In this document: positions 26,862 to 34,979 of the stretch, one piece after another | Position numbering within the stretch: position 1 is the stretch's first letter | Layout: the number at the start of each line of letters is the position of its first letter | NCBI GenBank assembly: GCA_965115835.1 | Contig: OZ220471.1 | Location: 1,612,001-1,676,000 of the forward strand | Reading direction: 5' to 3' | Length of the DNA: 64,000 bases | Source of the DNA: Foliamicus sp965115835 | Lineage (GTDB): Bacteria; Pseudomonadota; Gammaproteobacteria; Steroidobacterales; Foliamicaceae | Program-made: the position numbers and the translations under genes | Notes under the pieces: model-generated | The model's database searches: none | What the model saw: only the letters and a program-made list of their open reading frames with translations | Told to the model about the DNA's origin: nothing

Positions 26862-27231
26862 CGGTTTCTACGACACAACCAGCCTGTATTTCGAGAGCGA
26901 GCGCGACGACGCGCTGCGGCGCAAGGGCTACAGCAAGGACGGCAAGCCGCAGCGGGTGCAAGTGTTGTTCGCCCTGCTGGTGACGCCGGAGGGTCTGCCG
27001 GTCGGGTATGAGTTGTTCCCGGGCGACCGCTACGAAGGCAATACCCTGGTGACGGCTCTCGAAGCGCTGGAGCGGCGTCATGTCGGGGCGCGGTTCACGG
27101 TGGTGGCCGACGCGGCGATGATCAACCAGGCGAACGAGGCGGCCTTGCGACAACGGGGCACGCCCTACATTCTGGGCGCCCGTTTGAAGTCCCGTCCGGC
27201 GGCGCAAAAGCGCAACAAGCGATGTAATTAG
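26862..27231 (+). pseudogene. transposase fragment (IS1634-like, DDE)
   Basis: From 26862 the plus strand encodes about 110 residues (GFYDTTSLYFES, YSKDGKPQRVQVLFAL, GYELFPGDRYEGNT, FTVVADAAMINQ) that match the middle of IS4/IS1634-type transposases, including the first two catalytic aspartates. The N-terminus and the C-terminal third with the catalytic Glu are missing, and the frame ends at 27231 after unrelated residues. It is a dead internal fragment abutting the 5' end of the FN3/LRR gene. The 27232-27295 spacer holds nothing recognisable. Confidence 0.7.
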
Positions 27232-27295
27232 CGGAAAAGCTATTGATATGGGCAGCTTATCGTATCAAAGCGACTCTGTGGCGCTATATGAAATT

Positions 27296-28606
27296 CTAAC
27301 CGGTGGGGATCGTCAGTATCTGTCCGACGCGCAAGCGGTCGTCGGGCAGGTTGTTGGCGCGTATCAGCACCCGCACCGGCACCTTGTATCGCTGGGCGAT
27401 TCTGCTGAGGGTGTCGCCCCGGCGCGCCACGTACTGCTGCTCGGGCGTCTGGCCGGCCGCCACCCGCTGCGCAATCAGCGTGGCGCGCGGCGGATTCTTG
27501 TAGAAATAGGAGCGTATGCCGGCCAGCAGCGCCCGAGCCAGCCTCTCCTGGTAGGCGGCGGACTTCAACAGGCGCTCTTCCTCGGGATTGGAGATGTACG
27601 CAGTCTCCACCAGGATTGACGGAACATCGGGCGCCTTGAGCACCGCAAAGGGCGCTTTCTGCACGCTGCGCTTGCGCACCAGGCCAACGCCGTGCAGATG
27701 CTGCAGCACATCGTCGCCAACCTCCAGACTGGCGCCGATGGAGGCGTTCTGCTGCAGATCGAGGATCATGGTGGCGACCGTGGACGGGTATTCGTGCAAC
27801 TCGATACCCCCGATCAGGTCGGCGGCGTTCTCGCGGCGGGCAAGGCGCCTCGCCTCGTCGGAGGAACCTTTCTCCGAGAGCACATAGACGCTCGATCCCC
27901 GAACCCTGCGGTTGCGAACCGCATCGGCGTGAACGGAAACGAACAGGTCCGCGTTGCGCTTCCTGGCAAGCTCGTAACGGCTGCGCAACTTCAGATAGTA
28001 ATCCCCGTCGCGCGTCAGCATCGCCTGCATGCCGGGCTCTCTCCCGATCAGTCGGGCCAGCCGCAGGGAAATCGCCAATACGGCCGTTTTCTCGTAGTAG
28101 CCGTGCCTGCCGATGGCGCCGGGGTCCTTGCCGCCGTGACCGGGATCGATCGCAACCAAAACGTCCCGCGCAACCGCGCTGGGCCGCGTATCCGGCGCCG
28201 GTCCGGGTTCCCCGCCGCGGGGATGAACATCCACCACGATGCGGTGCCGTTCACCAGCCTTGCCGGCGGGAATCGAGACACTGGTGGCGGTCGCAGGCGC
28301 GTGCAGATCGAAAACCACGCGGAGCTTTCCTCCCTGATGCTGGGCGTGGCGCATGCCCCGCACAATTCCCGTGCCGCGCGCCGGCAGCCCGGCGTGCACT
28401 GTGCTCGATAACAAATCCACCACCACCCGCGGCTGGTTGTCCAGCACGAGCAGCTTGTGGCTCCGGGTTCGATCCAGCTCGATGACCACCCGGGTCCTGG
28501 AGTCGTACTCGGCCACCCGAATGGCTTCTATGCGTGCGGACGCGGCGCCCACGGCGCCAGCCAAGAGCGCGCCACAAAGGCCGACGATGAGCCGGTAAGC
28601 GGTCAT
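27296..28606 (-). CDS. amiC: N-acetylmuramoyl-L-alanine amidase, AmiB/AmiC type with LysM
   Basis: This periplasmic Zn amidase cleaves the stem peptide from MurNAc during daughter-cell separation. The 436-aa protein has a signal peptide (about 1-24), an AMIN septum-targeting domain (25-120), an Amidase_3 domain (about 150-370) with Zn ligands in IDPGHGGKDPG, GYYEKT and FVSVHADA and the catalytic Glu in LVETAYISNP, and a C-terminal LysM (about 390-434: YVARRGDTLSRIAQRY). The domain order matches AmiB-like enzymes of many gammaproteobacteria. The usual tsaE-amiB-mutL context is only half kept (tsaE present, mutL absent). Confidence 0.93.
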   Translation of the reverse strand: MTAYRLIVGLCGALLAGAVGAASARIEAIRVAEYDSRTRVVIELDRTRSHKLLVLDNQPRVVVDLLSSTVHAGLPARGTGIVRGMRHAQHQGGKLRVVFDLHAPATATSVSIPAGKAGERHRIVVDVHPRGGEPGPAPDTRPSAVARDVLVAIDPGHGGKDPGAIGRHGYYEKTAVLAISLRLARLIGREPGMQAMLTRDGDYYLKLRSRYELARKRNADLFVSVHADAVRNRRVRGSSVYVLSEKGSSDEARRLARRENAADLIGGIELHEYPSTVATMILDLQQNASIGASLEVGDDVLQHLHGVGLVRKRSVQKAPFAVLKAPDVPSILVETAYISNPEEERLLKSAAYQERLARALLAGIRSYFYKNPPRATLIAQRVAAGQTPEQQYVARRGDTLSRIAQRYKVPVRVLIRANNLPDDRLRVGQILTIPTG

Positions 28607-28641
28607 GCCTGCTCCAAATCTCCGCAGTCCTTACGCTTGCG

Positions 28642-28669
28642 AGTATAGACTCATGGAACCGCTTGTCAA
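28642..28669 (-). promoter_or_regulatory. sigma70 promoter of the amidase gene
   Basis: On the minus strand a perfect TTGACA (28664-28669) is followed after 16 bp by TATACT (28642-28647), about 35 bp upstream of the amidase ATG. It lies in an AT-rich spacer (28607-28721) that contrasts with the GC-rich surroundings and separates the gene from tsaE, so the amidase can be expressed independently. Confidence 0.75.
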
Positions 28670-28721
28670 GAAAAAAATCTATATTTATTAGGTTGGTATT
28701 ACTACTATCTAACCAAGATAT

Positions 28722-29285
28722 TCATTGACCTGTCGGTACGAGGCGCCGGTGCCTGACCTCCAACAGGCATTGCGCGATCTCCCGGCCGGGAGGCGAATTT
28801 CCCCATGCTCGCACGATCCTGCCCGGGTCCGCGTGGCCCAGGAACAGGGAAACATCCGGTACGCCGAGCCGGCCCTGCGCGCTGGCAAACCACTCCACGA
28901 ACAGCACCCTGGCGGCAGCGGCCCCGAAACCTGCAAGATCTTCCGGCAAGCCGAGTTCTTCCAGTTCGGAACCGTGCTGCAGGCGGTACAGGTCGATATG
29001 CAAGACCTCGAAGCCTTCCGCCGAACCGTCCGGATGGACGCGATAGGGATGCACCAGCCCATAGGTGGGGCTGGTGACCGGCGTCTTGACGCCCAGGGCG
29101 CGGAGCGCTGCGGCCACCAGGGTGGTCTTGCCCGCCCCCAGCTCGCCGTCCAGGCCCAGCACCAGCCTCGACCGTTGCGCAAGAGCGCCGCTCAGGGACT
29201 CTCCCAGGCGCCCTCCCAGGGCCGCAAGCCCGTCGGGGCTGGCGGCCCTGAACGACGCCTCCGGGGCTGACGGCCCGCCGCCCAA
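28722..29285 (-). CDS. tsaE: tRNA threonylcarbamoyladenosine biosynthesis ATPase TsaE
   Basis: TsaE is the ATPase that drives t6A modification of tRNAs with TsaB and TsaD. The 187-aa protein shows the Walker A GELGAGKTT, SPTYGLVHPY, the HIDLYRL motif, and FVEW. The only in-frame start is the TTG at 29285, three codons after a TGA stop, so expression may depend on coupling to an upstream frame. It is slightly longer than E. coli TsaE (153 aa) because of a C-terminal extension. The nnrD gene normally upstream is missing. Confidence 0.9.
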   Translation of the reverse strand: MGGGPSAPEASFRAASPDGLAALGGRLGESLSGALAQRSRLVLGLDGELGAGKTTLVAAALRALGVKTPVTSPTYGLVHPYRVHPDGSAEGFEVLHIDLYRLQHGSELEELGLPEDLAGFGAAAARVLFVEWFASAQGRLGVPDVSLFLGHADPGRIVRAWGNSPPGREIAQCLLEVRHRRLVPTGQ

Positions 29286-29288
29286 GAC

Positions 29289-29441
29289 TCACCGGTTCCG
29301 GTGCGGGCGGGCGGCGGAAAGGGCGCTGCCTCCCAGCCCCACAAGCGCAATCGGGGGGCGCCGGGCAAGCAACCAGCCCCACGCCCGGATGAGTCCGTCA
29401 CGCTCAGGCGCGACCATGAGCCTCTGCCCGAAAAACAGCAT
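29289..29441 (-). CDS. possible 50-aa leader ORF upstream of tsaE
   Basis: An ATG-started frame (MLFFGQRLMVAPERDG...) ends in TGA two codons before the TTG start of tsaE. No clear Shine-Dalgarno sequence precedes it and I do not recognise it. It could be a leader whose translation is coupled to tsaE, a leftover of the displaced nnrD gene, or chance. Confidence 0.2.
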   Translation of the reverse strand: MLFFGQRLMVAPERDGLIRAWGWLLARRPPIALVGLGGSALSAARPHRNR

Positions 29442-29618
29442 TTCGCCAGTCTATGTTTCCCGGCTGACCTCCACAAGCCGGCGAACAGCCATCCGCCGCG
29501 CGCGGTGCGTCCGTGCGCGAACCGTGTGGCTTGACCGGGAAAAGCGGGCCGGGGCATGGTACGTTTGGCAGCGCGCGGCGTGGCGTGGAGTGCGCAATGG
29601 GCCTCGGAAGGCAAGCAC

Positions 29619-30896
29619 ATGGTCGAACAGATGGGCGTACTGAAATGGAGGCTTGCTGAAGGCGTGACGATGCAGCACGAGCTCGCGCTTGCAGCCAACC
29701 GGCGTCTGACGCTCGACGAGTTCGCCGGCGAGCTTCAAGGATGGCGCCGCTACGGCAAGACAACGGTCGTTGAGGATTACGCGGGCGTGCCCGTGTTCGT
29801 GAACGAATTCTGGACTTCCCGGCAGCGCGCCGCCCATTCCCTGCACGAGATCTCGTACCGGGCGTGCTTCAAGCCGCAACTGCCACGGTTCTTCATCACC
29901 CGGTTGACGGTTCCCGGCGAGGTGGTCTTCGACCCGTTCATGGGACGCGGAACGACCCTGCTGGAAGCCGCGCTGCACGGGCGGCAGACCCTGGGAAACG
30001 ACGCCAATCCGTTGTCCCGCATGCTGCTGGAGCCGCGGTTGCGCCCGCCCTCCCTGGCAGCGGTCGGAGCGCGCCTGAACGAACTGTCCCTGGACAAGCC
30101 GGCCGAGTGTCCGGAGGATTTCGATGTTTTCTTTCACCAACGTACGCTGAACCAGATCTGCCGGCTGCGCGACTACCTGCGCGAGCGGCGCTCGGCCGGC
30201 TCGGCCGACGCGGTCGACCGCTGGATCCGGATGGTGGCGATCAACCGGCTCACCGGTCACTCCAGGGGATTCTTCTCGGTCTACACGCTGCCGCCGAACC
30301 AGGCGATGTCGATCGAGCGGCAGCGCAAGAACAACGAGCGCCGCAATCAGCAGCCCGAGTACCGCGATGTCGCCCGCCTGATTTACCGCAAGACACGGTC
30401 GCTTTTGCGCGACGTGTCGCGTCAGGCGCCGGGCGGGCGGAACCACGGGTTCTTCGGACAACCGGTGGGCACGCCGTTCGTCCATGACGGACCGCCAGTG
30501 TCGCTTGCCGTCACGTCGCCGCCATTCCTGAACATCGTCGACTACAGGGCCGACAACTGGATGCGGTGCTGGTTTGCAGACATCGACCCCGGCACGGTCG
30601 GCATCACGCAGACCGGAAGTCTGGCGGCCTGGAAGGAGCTGGTCCGCGAGGCGCTCGCCAACACCGCCACGATTTCGGTTCGTGGCGGGGTGTTCGCCTT
30701 CGAGGTGGGAGAAGTCCGCAAGGGGTCGCTGTTGCTCGATCAGGCGGTCATCGACGTGGCGCGCGAGACGGCGTGGGAACCCATCTGTGTGGTCGTCAAC
30801 GAACAAACGTTCACCAAGACCTCCAACACATGGGGCATTGACAACAACAAGGGGGGAACCAATTCGAATCGAATCGTGGTGATGCGCCGGCGCTGA
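29619..30896 (+). CDS. solitary DNA methyltransferase (N4/N6 amino type)
   Basis: The 425-aa protein has SAM-binding motif I VFDPFMGRGTTLLEAA (about residues 105-120) and, late in the chain, the catalytic motif IV TSPPFLNIVDY, with a large region between them that should carry target recognition. This order (I before IV) differs from the beta-class remnant at 1.3 kb. The SPP(F/Y) motif is typical of N4-cytosine or N6-adenine enzymes. The ATG at 29619 has GGAAGG 7 nt upstream. No restriction gene is adjacent, so it may be an orphan epigenetic or defence-associated enzyme. It lies between tsaE and purF, probably an inserted gene. Confidence 0.75.
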   Translation: MVEQMGVLKWRLAEGVTMQHELALAANRRLTLDEFAGELQGWRRYGKTTVVEDYAGVPVFVNEFWTSRQRAAHSLHEISYRACFKPQLPRFFITRLTVPGEVVFDPFMGRGTTLLEAALHGRQTLGNDANPLSRMLLEPRLRPPSLAAVGARLNELSLDKPAECPEDFDVFFHQRTLNQICRLRDYLRERRSAGSADAVDRWIRMVAINRLTGHSRGFFSVYTLPPNQAMSIERQRKNNERRNQQPEYRDVARLIYRKTRSLLRDVSRQAPGGRNHGFFGQPVGTPFVHDGPPVSLAVTSPPFLNIVDYRADNWMRCWFADIDPGTVGITQTGSLAAWKELVREALANTATISVRGGVFAFEVGEVRKGSLLLDQAVIDVARETAWEPICVVVNEQTFTKTSNTWGIDNNKGGTNSNRIVVMRRR

Positions 30897-31068
30897 GCCT
30901 CCCGGCTCAATCCGGACAGGGCCCCCGGCCCAAGCCGCCTGCGCAGCAACAGGAAACCGTCGGGCCGGGGCTTGAAACGCCGTACCGATTGGGCCGGTGG
31001 GGCGAGCGGCAATCGGGCTTGAACAAGCGGCGCGCCGGAGCTGCAACTCCGGGCACAGGGCAGGCGGG

Positions 31069-32631
31069 TCAGCTGCTTTCGGCCTCCAGCACCGGCAGCT
31101 TGGCCGACTTCGGCGGGGCGGCAGGCGCTGGCGCCGCTTTCGGCGGCTTGCGCTGGCGCAACCTGCGCTTTGCCCGCACGCCGTCGGAGCGTTCCCGCGC
31201 CACCCGGCGGAGCAGCTTGTGGTCCACGCCGCCGGTCACGTACTCGCCGTTGAAGCACGACACGTCAAACCCCGTGATTTCCGCTTGCCGGAAGTTCACG
31301 GCGGAAATCAGATCGCCCAGATCCTGGTACACCAGTCGGTCGGCGCCTATCCACGCCTGCACTTCCTCGACGCTGCGCCCGGATGCAATCAGTTCCCCGG
31401 GCGCCGGCATATCGATGCCGTATACATTCTGGTAACGGACCGGCGGAGCGGCCGACGCAAAGCAGACCTTCCTCGCGCCCGCCTCCCGAGCCATCTCCAC
31501 GATCTGCCGCGAGGTGGTGCCGCGCACAATGGAATCGTCCACCAGCAAGACGTTCTTGCCCTGGAATTCCAGATTGATCGGGTTGAGCTTCTGGCGGACG
31601 GAACGGGAGCGCTCTTCCTGGCCGGGCATGATGAACGTGCGGCCGATATAGCGGTTCTTGATGAAGCCTTCGCGGTACTTGACGTTCAGGCGGGTGGCCA
31701 CTTCCATGGCGCTGGCGCGGCTGGTGTCCGGAACCGGGATGACCACATCCACATCGCCGGCGCCTCCCTCGCGCATGATCTTTTCCGCCAGCCGTTCGCC
31801 CATTCTCAGCCGCGCCTTGTGGACCGAAATCCGGTCCATCAGGGAGTCGGGCCTGGCAAAGTAGACATACTCGAAAATGCAGGGGGTGTAATGCTTGCGA
31901 GCCACGCATGAGCGGGTCACGGCCTCTTCGCCGTAGCCGAAATACCAGGCCTCGCCGGGCCGCACATCGCGCAGCAATTCGAACCCGAGCTGCTGCAAGG
32001 CCACGCTCTCGGAAGCCACCAGGTACTCCGGGCCGTCCTTGCCTTCCCGCCGCCCCACCACCATGGGCCGAATTCCGTACGGGTCGCGGAACGCCACCAG
32101 CCCGTAGCCCAGAATGAGACAGACCACCGAGTAGGCGCCCTTGCAGCGCCGGTGTACGCCGCGCACCGCCCGGAACACCGCCCCGGCATCCATCGAACGG
32201 CGCGAAGTGCTCAGCAGTTCATGCGCAAACACGTTCAGCAGCAGTTCGCTGTCGGAATCGGTGTTGAGATAGCGGCGGTCGCGCATGCGCATCTCCCGCC
32301 TCAGGTCATGGGCATTGGTGAGGTTGCCGTTGTGGGCCAGCGCAATCCCGTAGGGACTGTTGACGAAGAACGGCTGGGTTTCGGAGTTCCTGTCGGATCC
32401 CGCGGTGGGATATCTCACATGTCCCAGACCTGCGGTTCCACGAAGGTTGTGCATGTGCCGCGTGCGGAAAGTCTCGCGCACCAGGCCACGCGCCCGGCGC
32501 TTGCGGCAGGCGCCGTTTTCATCGGTCACGATGCCCGCCGCGTCCTGCCCGCGGTGCTGGAGCATGATCAGGGCGTCGTAGATTTCCTGAGCCGCCGCCC
32601 CCCGGCTCATCAGCCCGACGATGCCGCACAT
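31069..32631 (-). CDS. purF: amidophosphoribosyltransferase PurF
   Basis: PurF catalyses the first committed step of purine synthesis (PRPP + glutamine to phosphoribosylamine). The 520-aa protein starts MCGIVGL, with Cys2 the glutaminase nucleophile after Met removal, followed by the Ntn-hydrolase domain (LQHRGQDAAGI, YPTAGSDRNSE) and a PRTase domain with the PRPP loop VLLVDDSIVRGTTS. A C-terminal Ala/Pro/Lys-rich tail is unusual. The ATG overlaps the cvpA stop by one base (TAATG), placing it in the dedD-cvpA-purF operon. Confidence 0.97.
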   Translation of the reverse strand: MCGIVGLMSRGAAAQEIYDALIMLQHRGQDAAGIVTDENGACRKRRARGLVRETFRTRHMHNLRGTAGLGHVRYPTAGSDRNSETQPFFVNSPYGIALAHNGNLTNAHDLRREMRMRDRRYLNTDSDSELLLNVFAHELLSTSRRSMDAGAVFRAVRGVHRRCKGAYSVVCLILGYGLVAFRDPYGIRPMVVGRREGKDGPEYLVASESVALQQLGFELLRDVRPGEAWYFGYGEEAVTRSCVARKHYTPCIFEYVYFARPDSLMDRISVHKARLRMGERLAEKIMREGGAGDVDVVIPVPDTSRASAMEVATRLNVKYREGFIKNRYIGRTFIMPGQEERSRSVRQKLNPINLEFQGKNVLLVDDSIVRGTTSRQIVEMAREAGARKVCFASAAPPVRYQNVYGIDMPAPGELIASGRSVEEVQAWIGADRLVYQDLGDLISAVNFRQAEITGFDVSCFNGEYVTGGVDHKLLRRVARERSDGVRAKRRLRQRKPPKAAPAPAAPPKSAKLPVLEAESS

Positions 32632-33167
32632 TACTGGCCTCCCAGAAATCCGAGCAGGAGGGCCAGGGCGTCGCTGACCGGTTGCAGGAAACGCAGGCTC
32701 ATTGAGTCCTGCACCCAGCTTTCCGGCCCTACATGCGTCAGCAAGAGCAGCAGGCCGCCGGCCACAAGCCAGCCCTTGGCGGCTCCCAGCAACAAGCCCA
32801 TGGCGCGATTGGCGGGAGCGAACACGCCGTTCTCCACGGCCCTGGACATCAGCCCCCCGAGGGTAGTTCCGACAAGCAGCACCACGACGAGTATGCCCAG
32901 GCGCGCGCTCCACAATGCGATCGAAACCGCCGCTTCCGGCCCGCGAAAAATCGTCGAGGCGAGAGGACTGCCAGCCAGCCACGCCTCGACCTTCGCCGGC
33001 AGGCCGGGCAACAGCACAGCCACCGCCAGATCGCCGAATGCGAAGGCAAGGAATACCGCCGCCGTCCAGGCGACCAGATTCAGGGCCGCGCCCAAAAACC
33101 CGCGTTTCAGCCCCAGATAGCAGGCGAACACCGCAATCACCAGCACGATCCAGTCGAACAGGGTCAT
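32631..33167 (-). CDS. cvpA: CvpA family membrane protein
   Basis: The 178-aa inner-membrane protein begins MTLFDWIVLVIAVFACYLGLKRGF and has four predicted helices (about 4-24, 28-47, 85-108, 125-145), the CvpA family layout. CvpA is needed for colicin V production in E. coli and is linked to envelope homeostasis. The gene overlaps dedD at its start (ATGA) and purF at its end. Confidence 0.9.
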   Translation of the reverse strand: MTLFDWIVLVIAVFACYLGLKRGFLGAALNLVAWTAAVFLAFAFGDLAVAVLLPGLPAKVEAWLAGSPLASTIFRGPEAAVSIALWSARLGILVVVLLVGTTLGGLMSRAVENGVFAPANRAMGLLLGAAKGWLVAGGLLLLLTHVGPESWVQDSMSLRFLQPVSDALALLLGFLGGQ

Positions 33168-33748
33168 GGCTGCTCGTCGTTCCAGTTCGTCACGAAAGCG
33201 CTGCGTCCCTGCAAGGCCAGTTGCGCCTCCACCGATTTTGCCTTGTCGCGAGTTGCGAACGGACCCACCCGAACGCGATGATGCAGCGTACCGCTTGCCT
33301 GGGGGAAAACCACAATTTTCACGTCATAGCCCTGCTCCCGGCACCAGTCGGACAAGCGCGTCGCATTGTCGCGTTTGGCGAAGCTCCCCAGTTGCACGCC
33401 CCACCCGGCAGCGCCAGCGGCGGCGGGCGCGGGAGAACCGGACTCGGCCACCGGTGGCGGGGCGGCGGGCGACGCTTCCCGGGAAACAACGCCAGACGCC
33501 GGATCCCCAGAGATCCATTCGGGAGCAGCGTCCCGATGGGCCTGCCCGCGGCCCGTGTGGCCTGTGTCCGGCAGGGCAGCGACAGCGGCTTGTGGGGGCT
33601 CGAGTACGTCTTGCCCCCCAGAGCTCTCAGAGCCCTCTTGACCCGGCATGCGGAGCTCCTCTCGCGGTCCGACGACCAGGGCCAGCAACAACAGCAGGCC
33701 CGCCAGTACCACCCCGCCCACCAGCCGCTCAAGCACCGGTGATTGCAT
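33164..33748 (-). CDS. dedD: DedD-like SPOR-domain division protein
   Basis: The 194-aa protein has a short cytoplasmic start, one transmembrane helix (about 9-26), a Pro/Ala-rich periplasmic linker and a C-terminal SPOR domain (about 113-190: GWGVQLGSFAKRDNATRL ... HHRVRVGPFATRDKA). SPOR domains bind denuded glycan at the septum, and DedD activates septal synthesis. The folC gene normally before dedD is absent. A perfect TATAAT lies only 9 bp before the ATG, so the transcript may be nearly leaderless. Confidence 0.9.
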   Translation of the reverse strand: MQSPVLERLVGGVVLAGLLLLLALVVGPREELRMPGQEGSESSGGQDVLEPPQAAVAALPDTGHTGRGQAHRDAAPEWISGDPASGVVSREASPAAPPPVAESGSPAPAAAGAAGWGVQLGSFAKRDNATRLSDWCREQGYDVKIVVFPQASGTLHHRVRVGPFATRDKAKSVEAQLALQGRSAFVTNWNDEQP

Positions 33749-33757
33749 CCTGTGGCG

Positions 33758-33763
33758 ATTATA
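33758..33763 (-). promoter_or_regulatory. TATAAT -10 element for dedD-cvpA-purF
   Basis: A perfect TATAAT on the minus strand ends 9 bp before the dedD start codon in the 98-bp divergent region between dedD and aroC; the -35 match is poor. A TAAAAT at 33806-33811 on the plus strand could serve aroC. Confidence 0.4.
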
Positions 33764-33846
33764 AGCGGCAGCGGCGGGCGCAAGGCGCTCCTACCGGGTC
33801 GGGCGTAAAATAGGGGCATCGGCTCCTTGAGCCTGTGCAGTGCATC

Positions 33847-34959
33847 ATGTCCGGCAACACCACAGGGCGCCTTTTCCGCGTCACGACTTACGGCGAAAGC
33901 CATGGCTTGGCGCTGGGCGCCGTCGTTGACGGTTGTCCGCCGGGCATGGAACTGTGCGAAGCGGACATCCAGACAGACCTGGACCGGCGGCGGCCCGGGC
34001 GCTCGCGGCACACGACGCAACGCAGGGAAGCCGACCGGGTGCGAATCCTGTCAGGCGTATTCGAGGGCCGGACCACCGGCACGCCGATCGGCCTGATTAT
34101 CGAGAACACGGACCAGCGACCGCGCGATTACTCCGCGATCAAGGACAAGTTCCGGCCCGGGCACGCCGATTTCAGCTATCAGAAGAAATACGGAATCCGG
34201 GACTACCGCGGCGGCGGGCGCGCCTCGGCTCGCGAAACCGCAATGCGCGTGGCTGGCGGGGCGGTCGCGCGCAAATACCTCAAGGAGCGCGCCGGCGTCA
34301 CGATATTCGGCTATCTGGCGCAACTCGGTCCGATCCCGCTCGAGTGTCCGCAGCCCGGAGTCATCAACGACAACCCCTTTTTCTGCGGCGACCCCTGCCG
34401 GCTCGCCGAACTCGAGAATTTCATGGACGAACTGAGGCGGGCCGGCGACTCGATCGGGGCGCGCATCAATGTGGTTGCCCAGGGCGTGCCGCCGGGTCTG
34501 GGCGAACCCGTATTCGACAAGCTGGAGGCCGACATCGCTCACGCCCTGATGAGCATCAATGCGGTGAAGGGGGTCGAGTTCGGGGCCGGTTTCGCCGCCG
34601 TCGAGCAGCGTGGCTCGCAACATCGTGACGGAATGGCCCCGGAAGGCTTCCTCAAGAACGACGCCGGCGGAACGCTCGGCGGCATCGCTTCGGGACAGGA
34701 TCTGAGAGCAAGCATCGCCATGAAGCCCACCTCCAGCATCCGCAAGAAGGGCGCCACCGTCACGCGCAGCGGCGCGGCGACCGAGATCAGCACCGGCGGG
34801 CGCCACGATCCCTGCGTGGGGTTGCGGGCCACACCCATCGCCGAGGCCATGCTTGCCATCACGCTGATGGACCACTTCCTTCGCGACCGGGCGCAGTGCG
34901 GCGATGTGGAGCGCAACACGAGCGCCGGCGGGGCGTCGTCACGCCGCGCTTCCGGGTAG
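33847..34959 (+). CDS. aroC: chorismate synthase AroC
   Basis: AroC converts EPSP to chorismate using reduced FMN. The 370-aa protein has the three family signatures: GESHGLALGAVVDGCPPG (residues about 17-34), GGGRASARETAMRVAGGAVA, and the C-terminal RHDPCVGLRATPIAEAM. The ATG at 33847 gives the usual N-terminus MSGNTTGRLFRVTTYG. In E. coli aroC follows prmB; here prmB is 4 kb downstream on the opposite strand. A 20-bp gap leads to asd. Confidence 0.97.
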   Translation: MSGNTTGRLFRVTTYGESHGLALGAVVDGCPPGMELCEADIQTDLDRRRPGRSRHTTQRREADRVRILSGVFEGRTTGTPIGLIIENTDQRPRDYSAIKDKFRPGHADFSYQKKYGIRDYRGGGRASARETAMRVAGGAVARKYLKERAGVTIFGYLAQLGPIPLECPQPGVINDNPFFCGDPCRLAELENFMDELRRAGDSIGARINVVAQGVPPGLGEPVFDKLEADIAHALMSINAVKGVEFGAGFAAVEQRGSQHRDGMAPEGFLKNDAGGTLGGIASGQDLRASIAMKPTSSIRKKGATVTRSGAATEISTGGRHDPCVGLRATPIAEAMLAITLMDHFLRDRAQCGDVERNTSAGGASSRRASG

Positions 34960-34979
34960 GCCGCCCAGGACCAACGGCA

